From Microdochium bolleyi (lineage: Eukaryota > Ascomycota > Sordariomycetes > Xylariales > Microdochiaceae): a stretch of DNA of 64,000 nucleotides. Under the pieces are notes generated by a model, which worked only from the letters and a program-made list of their open reading frames with translations, ran no database searches and was not told the origin of the DNA. The position numbers and the translations under genes are program-made. The DNA lies in the NCBI GenBank assembly GCA_001566295.1, contig KQ964246.1, forward strand, positions 3,596,001 through 3,660,000, in the 5' to 3' direction. Below, piece by piece: positions 33,906 to 42,860 of the stretch (positions are counted from its first letter, which is position 1; the number at the start of each line of letters is the position of its first letter).

Positions 33906-35003
33906 CTACGAGTTGATCTCGTCAAACACTTCCTTCAGCCTCGTTGCGCAGATCCCGTACAGCTTCCGTGACTGGTCTGGCGGCTTGAGCGGGTTGGGCC
34001 CCTTGTCCCAGCCGTGCTGGACTCCGGGGATCATGGTGTAGAAGACGTCCTTGCTCATTGGCTTCTGCTGGAGACGCTGGGCAAAGTCGGCACCTTCCTT
34101 TAGTAGCATGTCGTACTCGCACGTGTAGATCTGGACATGCGGTGGGATGCCCCGAGCAAGTTGCTCGTCTGTCGCGCCGGAGGGGCTGACGTACGGATTC
34201 GACAGTTCGAGATCTGGCGGGAACAGGTACGAGGCGTCGAATAGGCTTGTCAGCGTGGGCGAGAGACACAGCTCAGGCTTCGCGCAGGTGGCCCGGCGCT
34301 CGTCGCGCGAGAGCGTGTAGTCGATGATGGGGTACCAGGCCACCACGGCGCGGATCGAGTACGGCGGCACTGTCGGCCGCGGGTGCTGGAAGACATGGTC
34401 GGCAAGGCGGAGGGTGGCGGTGATGGCGATGTTGCCGCCTGCGGAGAAGCCTGAGGTCGCGAGTTTGAGGGGGTTGATGCGCAGCTCATCGGCATGATTG
34501 ATGACGTAGAGCAAGGCGTCGGCGCCGTCCTCGACGGCCGTGGGGAACGGGTGCTCGGGGGCGAGGCGGTAGTCGACCGAGACAAAGACGGCCTTGCAGG
34601 TTTCGACAATGTATGCGGCGAAGCGGGCGTCGTCGGTCGCCTTGCCGAGGGTGAAGCCGCCGCCGTGGAAGTTGACCACGGCTGGGTAGGACACCCTGAG
34701 AGACTTGGACGACTTGTACTCTTCCGGAACGTAGAACTGCAGGGTGAAGGTGCCCTTCCTGCCGGACAGTGTCGACTCGATCGTCTTGGTGAAGGTCGGG
34801 TTGGGGGGCCGTGGGGATGCGAGGAAATGGAGGTTCATGCCGATGCACTGCAGCGACCTCCACCACTTGGCCGACTTGCGCAAGGAGGAGCGAGATGGCG
34901 GATCGACGCCTATCTTGTCGGCGGCGACCTCTGGCTTCTCGTCGCTAGGGATATTCGGGTCGTCGGCCGCTGTGGGCTCGGGGGCACCGAGCATAGCCGC
35001 CAT
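33906..35003 (-). CDS. Alpha/beta hydrolase, HSL-type (Abhydrolase_3); candidate ergosteryl-aspartate hydrolase
   Basis: Single exon, 365 aa. It shows the HSL-family oxyanion motif HGGGF (His about 112) and the nucleophile elbow GFSAGGN (Ser about 187). The acid Asp is probably in CEYDMLLKEG (about 298), and the His is in VQHGWDKG (about 330). There is no signal peptide; an N-terminal cap region precedes the hydrolase core. It is divergently placed, 2.1 kb from the AspRS-DUF2156 fusion. From established work on fungal sterol aspartylation, the enzyme that removes aspartate from ergosteryl-aspartate (ErdH) is a dedicated hydrolase, so this gene is a good candidate by context. The esterase family is solid; the ErdH role is inference. 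Alternatives are a general carboxylesterase or a secondary-metabolite esterase. Confidence 0.85.
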   Translation of the reverse strand: MAAMLGAPEPTAADDPNIPSDEKPEVAADKIGVDPPSRSSLRKSAKWWRSLQCIGMNLHFLASPRPPNPTFTKTIESTLSGRKGTFTLQFYVPEEYKSSKSLRVSYPAVVNFHGGGFTLGKATDDARFAAYIVETCKAVFVSVDYRLAPEHPFPTAVEDGADALLYVINHADELRINPLKLATSGFSAGGNIAITATLRLADHVFQHPRPTVPPYSIRAVVAWYPIIDYTLSRDERRATCAKPELCLSPTLTSLFDASYLFPPDLELSNPYVSPSGATDEQLARGIPPHVQIYTCEYDMLLKEGADFAQRLQQKPMSKDVFYTMIPGVQHGWDKGPNPLKPPDQSRKLYGICATRLKEVFDEINS

Positions 35004-37087
35004 CGCTCGTCTGTGGTGTGGTGTGTCGTCAAGACGTGGGTGATGATCGTGGGCTGTGAGCTTGGCGGAGCTGCGAGGTGTCTAGACTGTGTCGAGGAGT
35101 TTCGAGAAGTTGAGAACAGTCTTGAGAAGCTATGCTCTGTACTGATGTCTTCAGATTGTTGGGAATGTGGAAACAAGGAAGGGGCCTGTGGCTGAAGATG
35201 GCTCCCGAGGCTCCCTGCGTTGCCTCTGCCGCGCAAGCAGTGATGCGCGCCGTGCTCCAGCCCGGCCCAGAATAAGGGTCTCCAGAACTGGAAGCTTGTC
35301 TGGGCGATGCGCGACGACAACACGCCAGGGCACTCGAGCAATGACGTAGTGGCGCCAGAGTGGGGCCCAGGCTTGTGCGCCCCTGGCAGTCGAATCTCCC
35401 CACCCAGCCATCGCCAAGAGGATACCGCCAGACACTCCTGCATACCTTGTCTGACGCTGGGTTTTTGACAAAACCTGCAACGGACGGATGCGAGTCGCGT
35501 TTCGCTGTCCAGACAACGCATTGTTTGGCCATGTTGGCGTGGGCGTGCAAGGGTCATGCGTGGCGCATCGAGCGAGTGGTGCTCCAGCACCTGGGACCCG
35601 CCAGCCAGGAAGAGAGGAAGAGTGTGCGGGTCTGGACTTCGACTCTGTCCCGCCGTTCTGAGGTCGAAATAAGGGTAAAGATTGTCAAACAACACATCTT
35701 ACGATAGATGTCGAGGTAGTGACGACATGAAGCTTTTCTGGCTCCCCACTAGGTACAATGGAGAGACCCACGTGGTTTGGCTAGGGTCCGTTGCGGATTC
35801 CACCGGGGCACTCTTTCGAGGCTCGACTCGGCATCTCCAGCACTCCAGACGAGCCGATTGGCAGGCCCCAGATGCCGAAGTCTCCTAACCTGGGCTGCCC
35901 GTGTTTGCGGTGTTTCCTGTGAGTATATGTTGTTTCCCGTGAAACCCGAGGGGACAAAGTCTAATTCCATCGTGACCTGCCGAGGCAATTTCGAGGCAAT
36001 GGATGGCCTGGTTCCGAGACTCGGGACCCCAGCCCCGGCCATCAATCAAGTGTCCTCGGTTGCGTGTCCCCCATCCCGCAGATATTGTCCAGGTAGACAC
36101 AAATAGCTCTCCCGTGATCAGCGGCCGCCGGAGGTTCTCGAGCGAAGCGCTGAGGCGCATCTCGATGGCAGGGCTGGCTTTGTCGACGCATTGTGGATTA
36201 TGACGGCGGACCTGCAGGGGGCGTTCGCGGCGCTAGGCTGCGGCTGGCCTGGGCTGGAGCAGCTGCCGTCGCGGGCGAGTCGGGGGGCCCCGGCGTTGCG
36301 CTTGTGCTGTCAGTGTCGGCGCGTGGCACAGTGGCGTTGCCTGGTTGCAGAGACTTTCTGCTCGAGCAACAACCAGGGCCTTGTTGCAGCGAGTAGTCAA
36401 AGCACAGCAGCACAGGCCGGGGGTCCACGATGGCTGGGCAGCGGCCGAGCTCGGAGCCAAAGGTCCGCACGGCTGCTGGCCCCACGCCTGGTGCTGCCAG
36501 TGGCATCAAATCCGAGTCATCCTGGGGCCGTGACGTCACCCTCGTCTCTCCTTGATGCTCGCCTGCTTGTGCTGGCTGGGCCGAAACCAAGCGAGCTTGA
36601 CAGGCCGCTAGAGCGAACTGAGCACCCGCGTGGCCTTGCGACACGCCCTCGATGCAAAAAACTGCCAGACTGACTGCCCATCCGTCCCTGCCGGGAGACC
36701 CGGCTTGTGCATGTGCCTGTGCCTTTCCATTCCACCGCCCTCAAACCCCGAGTCTCCCGCGTCAGATGCCAGGCACGGACTGAACCGGCCAGCAAACTGC
36801 CCGCCAGCAACCGTGCTCCGTATATATCCCTTGGCCGCCCTCGGCACGCTTCCTTGGCAGCATCTTCCCTTCCCAACGCCATCCTCTCCACGCCATAGCC
36901 ATCGTGGGTCGCCACCATTCTGCAACACGATCCTCTCGTGATCAATCCTCGACGTCCGCACTGCTGCAGACTGCGGTTGCTGCCACGGGCCGTCTGCACA
37001 AGCCACAAACCTACCGAGTGCCACCATCGCTAGCGACACCACCACCTCCAACAGTGCTGCCGCGCTAGGGCGCCACGCTCCCCAATC
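35004..37087. other. Divergent intergenic region between hydrolase and ErdS genes
   Basis: About 2.1 kb between the two start codons, longer than most spacers here. I found no convincing coding sequence. The stretch 36600-37080 is CT/CCA-rich as in long fungal 5' leaders. It may be a shared control region. Confidence 0.5.
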
Positions 37088-39832
37088 ATGACAACCTTCA
37101 AGAAGCCGCTGCTGGCTCTGAACCGCCTCGTCGGCCACTCATCCGCCAAGAACCACATGTCCAAGCTCAAGCTCGGCAAGACAGAAAACCTCCAGGACGA
37201 GCGTCGCGACAGCCAGCTCAAGCAGGCTTACGAGAAGACGGCAAAGAAGTCGAGCGAGGCCACTGAGCGCAGGTCACTGCAGGTCAAGCGCAAGCAGGAA
37301 GAAGAGCAGCGGCACGCCGCCGAGAGCCCAGAGATCCAGTCCCGCTACGGCACAAAGAACCGCAAGGACCTTCCCGCATCCACAAAGCTCGAGGAGCTCG
37401 ACTCGTGGACAGAAGGCGAGACATTGCGCTTCACTGCCCGCATCCACCATGTTCGCAACGTTAGTGCCAAGCTGGCATTCATCCTCCTGCGGCAGAGGAC
37501 CGTGACTGTGCAGTCTGTCCTCACTGTCCGCGACAACGCAGTTACGGAATCCTTCGTCCGCTGGGCCGAGCACCTCAAGGCCGAGTCCATTGTCTACGTC
37601 GAGGCTGTCGTCAAGAAGGCGCCCGAGACAATCAAGACCTGCAATGTACACGACTACGAGCTCCAGATCGAGACCATGCACGTCATTGTAGAGGTCGAGG
37701 AGGCCCTCCCAATCGACGTCTACGGCATCGACCAGGTCGAGGAGAACCCAGAGACAAAGGAGGTCGAGCTGCGAGCCTCCAACCGCATGCGTACGACAAA
37801 CCGCATCGCGTACCTGAGAACACCCACAATGCAGAGCGTCTTCCGCATCCAATCCACAGTCACCAACATCTTCCGGTCTGTACTCAATGAGAGAGGATTT
37901 ACCGAGATTCATACCCCAAAACTGCAGCCCGCTGCTACCGAGTCGGGTGCCTCGGTCTTCCCAGTCAAATACTTCGGAAGAACAGCCTACTTGGCGCAGA
38001 GCCCGCAACTCGCCAAGCAGATGTGTATTTCGGCCGATTTTGACAGAGTCTTCGAGATCGGCCCCGTGTTCCGCGCCGAGGACAGCAACACACATCGCCA
38101 CCTGACGGAGTATACTGGTCTGGACTTTGAGATGGCCATCGACAAGCACTATCACGAAGCCCTCGACATGATTGACGCCGTCTTCAAAGCCATCTTCACT
38201 GCCATCTACCGCAAGCACTCAAAGGAGCTAGATCTAATCAAGACTCGGTTCCCTCACGAGGATCTCGTTTGGCTGGACAAGACACCTCGCCTCACATTCA
38301 AAGAGGCAATTGCGTTGCTGAACGAGTCTGGCTGGACCGACGACGACGGGAAGCAAGCCCTCGACACCGAAGATCTCAGCACCCGCGCCGAGATACGCGT
38401 TGGCGAGCTCGTCAAGGAGAAGTACGGGACCGACTACTATATCATCGACAAGTTCCCGGCTTCAGCTCGGCCCTTCTACACCCATCTGGATGACAACGAT
38501 GCGAATTACACCAACTCCTTTGATATTTTCCTACGCGGTCAGGAGATTGTCAGCGGCGGCCAGAGAATTCACGAGGCGGCCAAGTTGGCCGAGAGAATGC
38601 GGAAAGTCGGTGTCGACCCACGCACCATGGAAGAGTACTTCCAAGCTTTCGAGTGGGGAGCGCCGCCGCACGCCGGATGCGGTGTCGGCCTTGAGCGCTT
38701 CCTGTTCTTGATGCTCAACCTGGGAGATATCAGGAACGCATCTCTCTACCCCCGTGATCCCAAATCCCTGCAGCCAAGGAAGACGCATGTCGAGGAAGAA
38801 CTTCCTCACCCCGAGGCCGATACTATCAAGTACGCCTTTGAGGGTCTCCAGAATCGTCTGCCTCTCCCCCCACTGGAGGATCTGATCGCCAACTATGGTG
38901 ATGCTACCAACACCTCGTGGCTGGATGATCGCTACACGGTCTGGAGGCATGAGATCACTGGTGCTGCCATCGGCTACGCCAAGGACAATGGCTATGCCTT
39001 GATCATGGGCAATCCTCTGTGTGACTCTCGGCAGTATCCCATGGTCATGCACGACTTCCTGCACGACCTCACGAGCAAAGAAGACCTCCGTCCATTATGG
39101 CTCCTGGTTTCCTCCGAGGTCGAGGAGATTCTGAGCAGTAAGCTGGGCTGGCGCAGCCTGGCCTGCGTTGGCGAGGAGCGCGTTGCTGTCGAGGACGCCA
39201 TCAGCGAGTCTGTTGCTAAGAAGGAGAAGCAAGCCAAGAAGGCCGACGTCAAGATTCGGGAGCTAGGTCTCGGACAGGATGTACCCGCCGACGTGCGTGC
39301 CCGCATCGACGAGCGCATCAAGGAGTGGGAAGAGGGCCGCAAGAACAGCGGCCGCGTGCAGGTCCACATCACCGACGTCCGTCCGTGGGTCGACATGGCT
39401 CACCGCAGATACCTGTGGGCTGAAGACAAGGAGGGCAAGATCGTCGCTATCTGCATCTTGCACAAGCTGTCTCCTGCCAACGGCTACCAGATCAAGTTCG
39501 CCCTCGACTTCCCTGGGTCGCCCAACGGAGCCATCGAGGCACTCATTTCTAAAGCCATCCAGAGCCTGTCCGCGGCAGGGGTCAAGAATGTCACCTTTGG
39601 CGCCGGCGCCATGACTGACATGGTCGCCGGGAGCAACATGGGCGGGGTCAAGGCCAAGCTCTTGTCCAAGACATACAAGACGGTCATCAAGCAGCTCAAG
39701 CTCGTGCAAAAGAGCGAGTTCAGGGAGAAGTTCGGCGCGCACCAAGAGCCGGTCTTCATCTGCTACCCGTTCCTTGGCTTGGGTGTCTCAGGCACGCGGA
39801 CGCTGATCAAGTTCTTTGAGGACGAGATGTGA
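37088..39832 (+). CDS. erdS: Aspartyl-tRNA synthetase-DUF2156 fusion: ergosteryl-3beta-O-L-aspartate synthase (ErdS)
   Basis: Intronless, 914 aa. The N-terminal charged helix and OB-fold anticodon-binding domain (about residues 100-210) lead into a class II synthetase core of the cytosolic AspRS type. SPQLAKQM, motif 2 FRAEDSNTHRHLTEYTGLDF (about 326) and motif 3 GVGLERFLFLMLNLGDIRN (about 534) are intact, so Asp-tRNA formation is expected. From about residue 595 onward a DUF2156/GNAT-fold aminoacyl-tRNA transferase domain follows: GAAIGYAKDNGYALIMGNPLCD, the MAHRRYLWAED block, and a Tyr/Phe-rich C-terminus ending FFEDEM. This fusion is known in Aspergillus and other higher fungi as ErdS, which moves Asp from tRNA to the 3beta-hydroxyl of ergosterol. 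It is distinct from the housekeeping AspRS, which lacks the extra domain and is not in this window. Confidence 0.94.
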   Translation: MTTFKKPLLALNRLVGHSSAKNHMSKLKLGKTENLQDERRDSQLKQAYEKTAKKSSEATERRSLQVKRKQEEEQRHAAESPEIQSRYGTKNRKDLPASTKLEELDSWTEGETLRFTARIHHVRNVSAKLAFILLRQRTVTVQSVLTVRDNAVTESFVRWAEHLKAESIVYVEAVVKKAPETIKTCNVHDYELQIETMHVIVEVEEALPIDVYGIDQVEENPETKEVELRASNRMRTTNRIAYLRTPTMQSVFRIQSTVTNIFRSVLNERGFTEIHTPKLQPAATESGASVFPVKYFGRTAYLAQSPQLAKQMCISADFDRVFEIGPVFRAEDSNTHRHLTEYTGLDFEMAIDKHYHEALDMIDAVFKAIFTAIYRKHSKELDLIKTRFPHEDLVWLDKTPRLTFKEAIALLNESGWTDDDGKQALDTEDLSTRAEIRVGELVKEKYGTDYYIIDKFPASARPFYTHLDDNDANYTNSFDIFLRGQEIVSGGQRIHEAAKLAERMRKVGVDPRTMEEYFQAFEWGAPPHAGCGVGLERFLFLMLNLGDIRNASLYPRDPKSLQPRKTHVEEELPHPEADTIKYAFEGLQNRLPLPPLEDLIANYGDATNTSWLDDRYTVWRHEITGAAIGYAKDNGYALIMGNPLCDSRQYPMVMHDFLHDLTSKEDLRPLWLLVSSEVEEILSSKLGWRSLACVGEERVAVEDAISESVAKKEKQAKKADVKIRELGLGQDVPADVRARIDERIKEWEEGRKNSGRVQVHITDVRPWVDMAHRRYLWAEDKEGKIVAICILHKLSPANGYQIKFALDFPGSPNGAIEALISKAIQSLSAAGVKNVTFGAGAMTDMVAGSNMGGVKAKLLSKTYKTVIKQLKLVQKSEFREKFGAHQEPVFICYPFLGLGVSGTRTLIKFFEDEM

Positions 39833-40643
39833 GTGAGCAATGAGCATCGGTGCCGCCTTATCGCACACAGCTCATTCTGGACACGAGCATGGGCTCATCG
39901 CGTGGGCCCCTCCGTACGCAATTCTTATTCCTAGCGTGTGTTTTACCTTCTTTCTGGTCCTGGGCGGATTTTTGGCATTAGATGCGAATTGCGCTTGTTT
40001 GGACCTAGAGTGTGTTCACCTCGTGGCGAGATGTTTTCTTTTTGTTGGAGATTGTGCTGGACATTAGACGATTGACGAATGAAGGCGAGCGAGAAGACTC
40101 AAGAGAGAAAGATCATGATATCCAATATCGAGACATCGGTACCAAGTAGCATTTTAATTGATACATTTGAATTCGTCAGAATGTGGTATCAAAACACCTA
40201 AGGACGCCTCTCGGAAAGTGACCAACAGGTATCAGATGTTGGGGGTTTGGTTGGGTTTCGGGCACTCCAGAAAATCAGCCCCACCCTGTGATGTTGACGT
40301 TTCTTGACTTCCCCAATTTCAGGCAGCCAGAGTGGCGCCAAGGCGCGTGTGATTCTGCAACAAGGTATTCTGGCTCTTCCGACGCGACAGCTCGACAACA
40401 GGCTGCCGGGTGCAGCGGAGCACGCGGCCCATCATTTGTTTTTAAGGCAGTTCAGAAAACGATGACTTGACGACCAGCCGCATCGCTTCTCGTCAACCTG
40501 GAGGTTCTCCCCGCTCAAGAGGTGCCTTCCGAATCTGCGGGTGACAAACACATGTTCACCGCCCACACGCGCTGAGAGATCTGGTCCATCACACAACGGA
40601 CGGCCGAGTATCAACGGTGGGAGAGCCAGCGACATTCGCAGGA
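39833..40643. other. Intergenic
   Basis: 3' flank of erdS and promoter of the XLF gene; no coding sequence recognised. Confidence 0.5.
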
Positions 40644-42860
40644 ATGGCAGACCAAGGTTCGCCGCCGCCGCCGCAGTGGCGGCCGCTCCCGACATTCCCA
40701 GGACTACCGCAGCTCTTCGTCGCGGCCGTCTTCGGGAGGAGCACTGCTGCATCGACATCGTCGTCACTGCCGGCAGCCGCAGCGTCATACACGATCCACG
40801 TCACCGACCTCGCCACCGTGTGGACCGAAAGTCTCGACAAGAAGGGCATTCTTAAGCGCAGCCTGGTCGAGGAGACGAGCATCGACCTCATCGACGCCGA
40901 CGCCGAGCAGTGGAGCGTGTTCCTGGCCAAGCTGGGCGCCGCGTTCGACCCGGGCAGCCCGGACCACGCGGGGACCAGCCTCACCCTCGCCGCCGGGAGC
41001 GGGAGCGGGCGCGGGAGCGGCGGCGACCTGCAGCTCGAGATCACCTGCGTCCTGCCCGAGCCCCTCGCGCCGCTGGTCTGGCCGGTCCCGCTGTCCCGGT
41101 GCGCGCCCTCGGCGGCCGCGAGCCGGCTGGTGGTCCCGCTGCTGCGCGCGCAGCGCGGGCAGGCGCGCGACGTGGCGGACCTGGTGGGCCGGCTGCGGGA
41201 CAAGGACGCGGTGATCACGAGGCTCGTGGACAAACTCGAGGCCATGGGGGCCGGGCTGGAGAACGTGTTCCACGCGCTTCCCGGGAAGAGGAAGACGACC
41301 AGGGCCAGCGCGGAGGAGAGAGTCAGAGGGCTGGCGGTGTTCCGGGAGGAGGAGTGGCGGGCGGAGGGGAGGAGTGATGGTGGTGAAGATGGGGACGTTG
41401 TGAGTCTCGTGAGAGATGTGTTCTCCAGGGAGAGTGCAGTGCGGAATCAAGACGGACAGGCGGAGGTTGCCGTGTTTGAGCTGCCGAAGGAGCTGGACGA
41501 CTGGTGGTCGAAGCTGGACTCGACGCCGATTACTGCTGAGAAGCCCGAAGCAGTGCCTGTGGCCGACGAGGGGCACGACAAGCAGGCTGCTGCGAAGGAT
41601 GAGTCGAATGAGTCCTCGGCAGACGCGGAGGCCGACGATGACGACGACGGATTTCAGGTCCAGAACACGCCGCCGCATCTTCAATCCGCGCTGGAGAAGA
41701 AGAAAACGCGCGGGCGCGGCTCGGCTGCCAAAAACAGGCGCAGAAGCATCGGCAGCGACGATGATGATGATGCATCGATCCCTGACAGTCATCCTGCGCC
41801 ACGAGCAGCGACAGCCAAGCCACGGTCGTCCCAAGACGGCAATCCGGTGACCTCTGCGAGCCAGTCTTCGCGGACGATACCCGCCCACGATGACGAGGAC
41901 ACAGCTTCAGAGTCAGACGGGCCGCGGTCAAAGCCAGTCGCCAAGTCCACGGTTCTGCCTACCAGAAAGTCCAAGCTCGGAGCAATCGGTGGGAAGAAGG
42001 GCAAGACAACTGTGCAGCATCAGGAACCGGCCAAGCAGACGAACAGCCTATCACCGGAACCCAACGCGGGAGATGAAGAATCTGCACGGTCACTAGCATC
42101 GGAAGGATTGCGGTCCAGAGCGCACGTCGAAGCCGGCGACGATGCTGACCTTGATAACACAGCATCTGGCTCGGAGTCTGATGTCTCCATGACCGACGGT
42201 ACCACTGAGAAGGCAAAGCTGCCGCCACCAGTAGCTCGACCACAGGAGAAGAAGAAAGGGGCGGTCGGCAAGATAGGAGGCGCGAGGAGGAAACCGCCAC
42301 CTCCATCTCCGCCATCCGCGCAGGATGGCCTGGAAGATAAGACACCCGAAATGGAAGAGGAGCAGGCGCCTCCTGCGGCAGCTACCAGGTCTCACGACCC
42401 TCGACCACAACAAACGTCGACAGCAGATGACGAGGAGGGCAGCGATTCTGACAAGACTGCCTCCTCGCGCGGTAGCAGTCCCGCTCGCACCACGAAGACA
42501 GCACCGTCAGAGTTGGACACATCAGCAGCAAAGATGCCGCCGCGCAGGACACTGGGGACAATCGGCAAGATTGGAGGGAGGAAGAACGCCGCACCTCCAG
42601 CTGCTTCCTCGAAGACGGGCGTGGCCGCCGACGATGACGCTGACGGGGCACTCAAGAAGAGAGCTCGCCAGGAGTCATCGACGCCGGGAACGCCCGGCCC
42701 CTCGGCGCAAAAGGCCACCAAGGGTGAAACAGCCGCAGCAGCAAAAGCGTGTGCGGAGCCCGAGGACGACGAGCAGCGCGCCGAGAGGAAGCGCGCGGAG
42801 CTGGCCAGGGAGCTGGAGCGCAAGGCCGCGGCGCCGGCGAAGAAGAAGAGGCGCTTCTGA
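40644..42860 (+). CDS. XLF/NHEJ1-type non-homologous end-joining factor
   Basis: Scaffold protein of DNA double-strand-break repair working with Ku and Xrcc4-ligase IV. Intronless, 738 aa. Residues 10-270 are the XLF domain: YTIHVTDLATVWTESLDKK, then the ETSIDLIDADAEQW segment, and a coiled-coil-like helix with DKDAVITRLVDKLEAMGAGLE and ENVFHALPGKRKTTRA. The start MADQGSP was taken as the first ATG. The long C-terminal half is disordered and acidic/Ser-rich, with three G-x-IGG-type repeats at 41967-42005, 42262-42290 and 42551-42585. The protein ends in a basic patch with terminal Phe (KKKRRF), like the Ku-binding motif at the end of human XLF. Yeast Nej1 is much shorter. Confidence 0.9.
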   Translation: MADQGSPPPPQWRPLPTFPGLPQLFVAAVFGRSTAASTSSSLPAAAASYTIHVTDLATVWTESLDKKGILKRSLVEETSIDLIDADAEQWSVFLAKLGAAFDPGSPDHAGTSLTLAAGSGSGRGSGGDLQLEITCVLPEPLAPLVWPVPLSRCAPSAAASRLVVPLLRAQRGQARDVADLVGRLRDKDAVITRLVDKLEAMGAGLENVFHALPGKRKTTRASAEERVRGLAVFREEEWRAEGRSDGGEDGDVVSLVRDVFSRESAVRNQDGQAEVAVFELPKELDDWWSKLDSTPITAEKPEAVPVADEGHDKQAAAKDESNESSADAEADDDDDGFQVQNTPPHLQSALEKKKTRGRGSAAKNRRRSIGSDDDDDASIPDSHPAPRAATAKPRSSQDGNPVTSASQSSRTIPAHDDEDTASESDGPRSKPVAKSTVLPTRKSKLGAIGGKKGKTTVQHQEPAKQTNSLSPEPNAGDEESARSLASEGLRSRAHVEAGDDADLDNTASGSESDVSMTDGTTEKAKLPPPVARPQEKKKGAVGKIGGARRKPPPPSPPSAQDGLEDKTPEMEEEQAPPAAATRSHDPRPQQTSTADDEEGSDSDKTASSRGSSPARTTKTAPSELDTSAAKMPPRRTLGTIGKIGGRKNAAPPAASSKTGVAADDDADGALKKRARQESSTPGTPGPSAQKATKGETAAAAKACAEPEDDEQRAERKRAELARELERKAAAPAKKKRRF

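Noticed and set aside
40785..41888. 367-codon minus-strand open frame
   Set aside because: Antisense of the XLF gene, whose domain conservation is clear on the plus strand.
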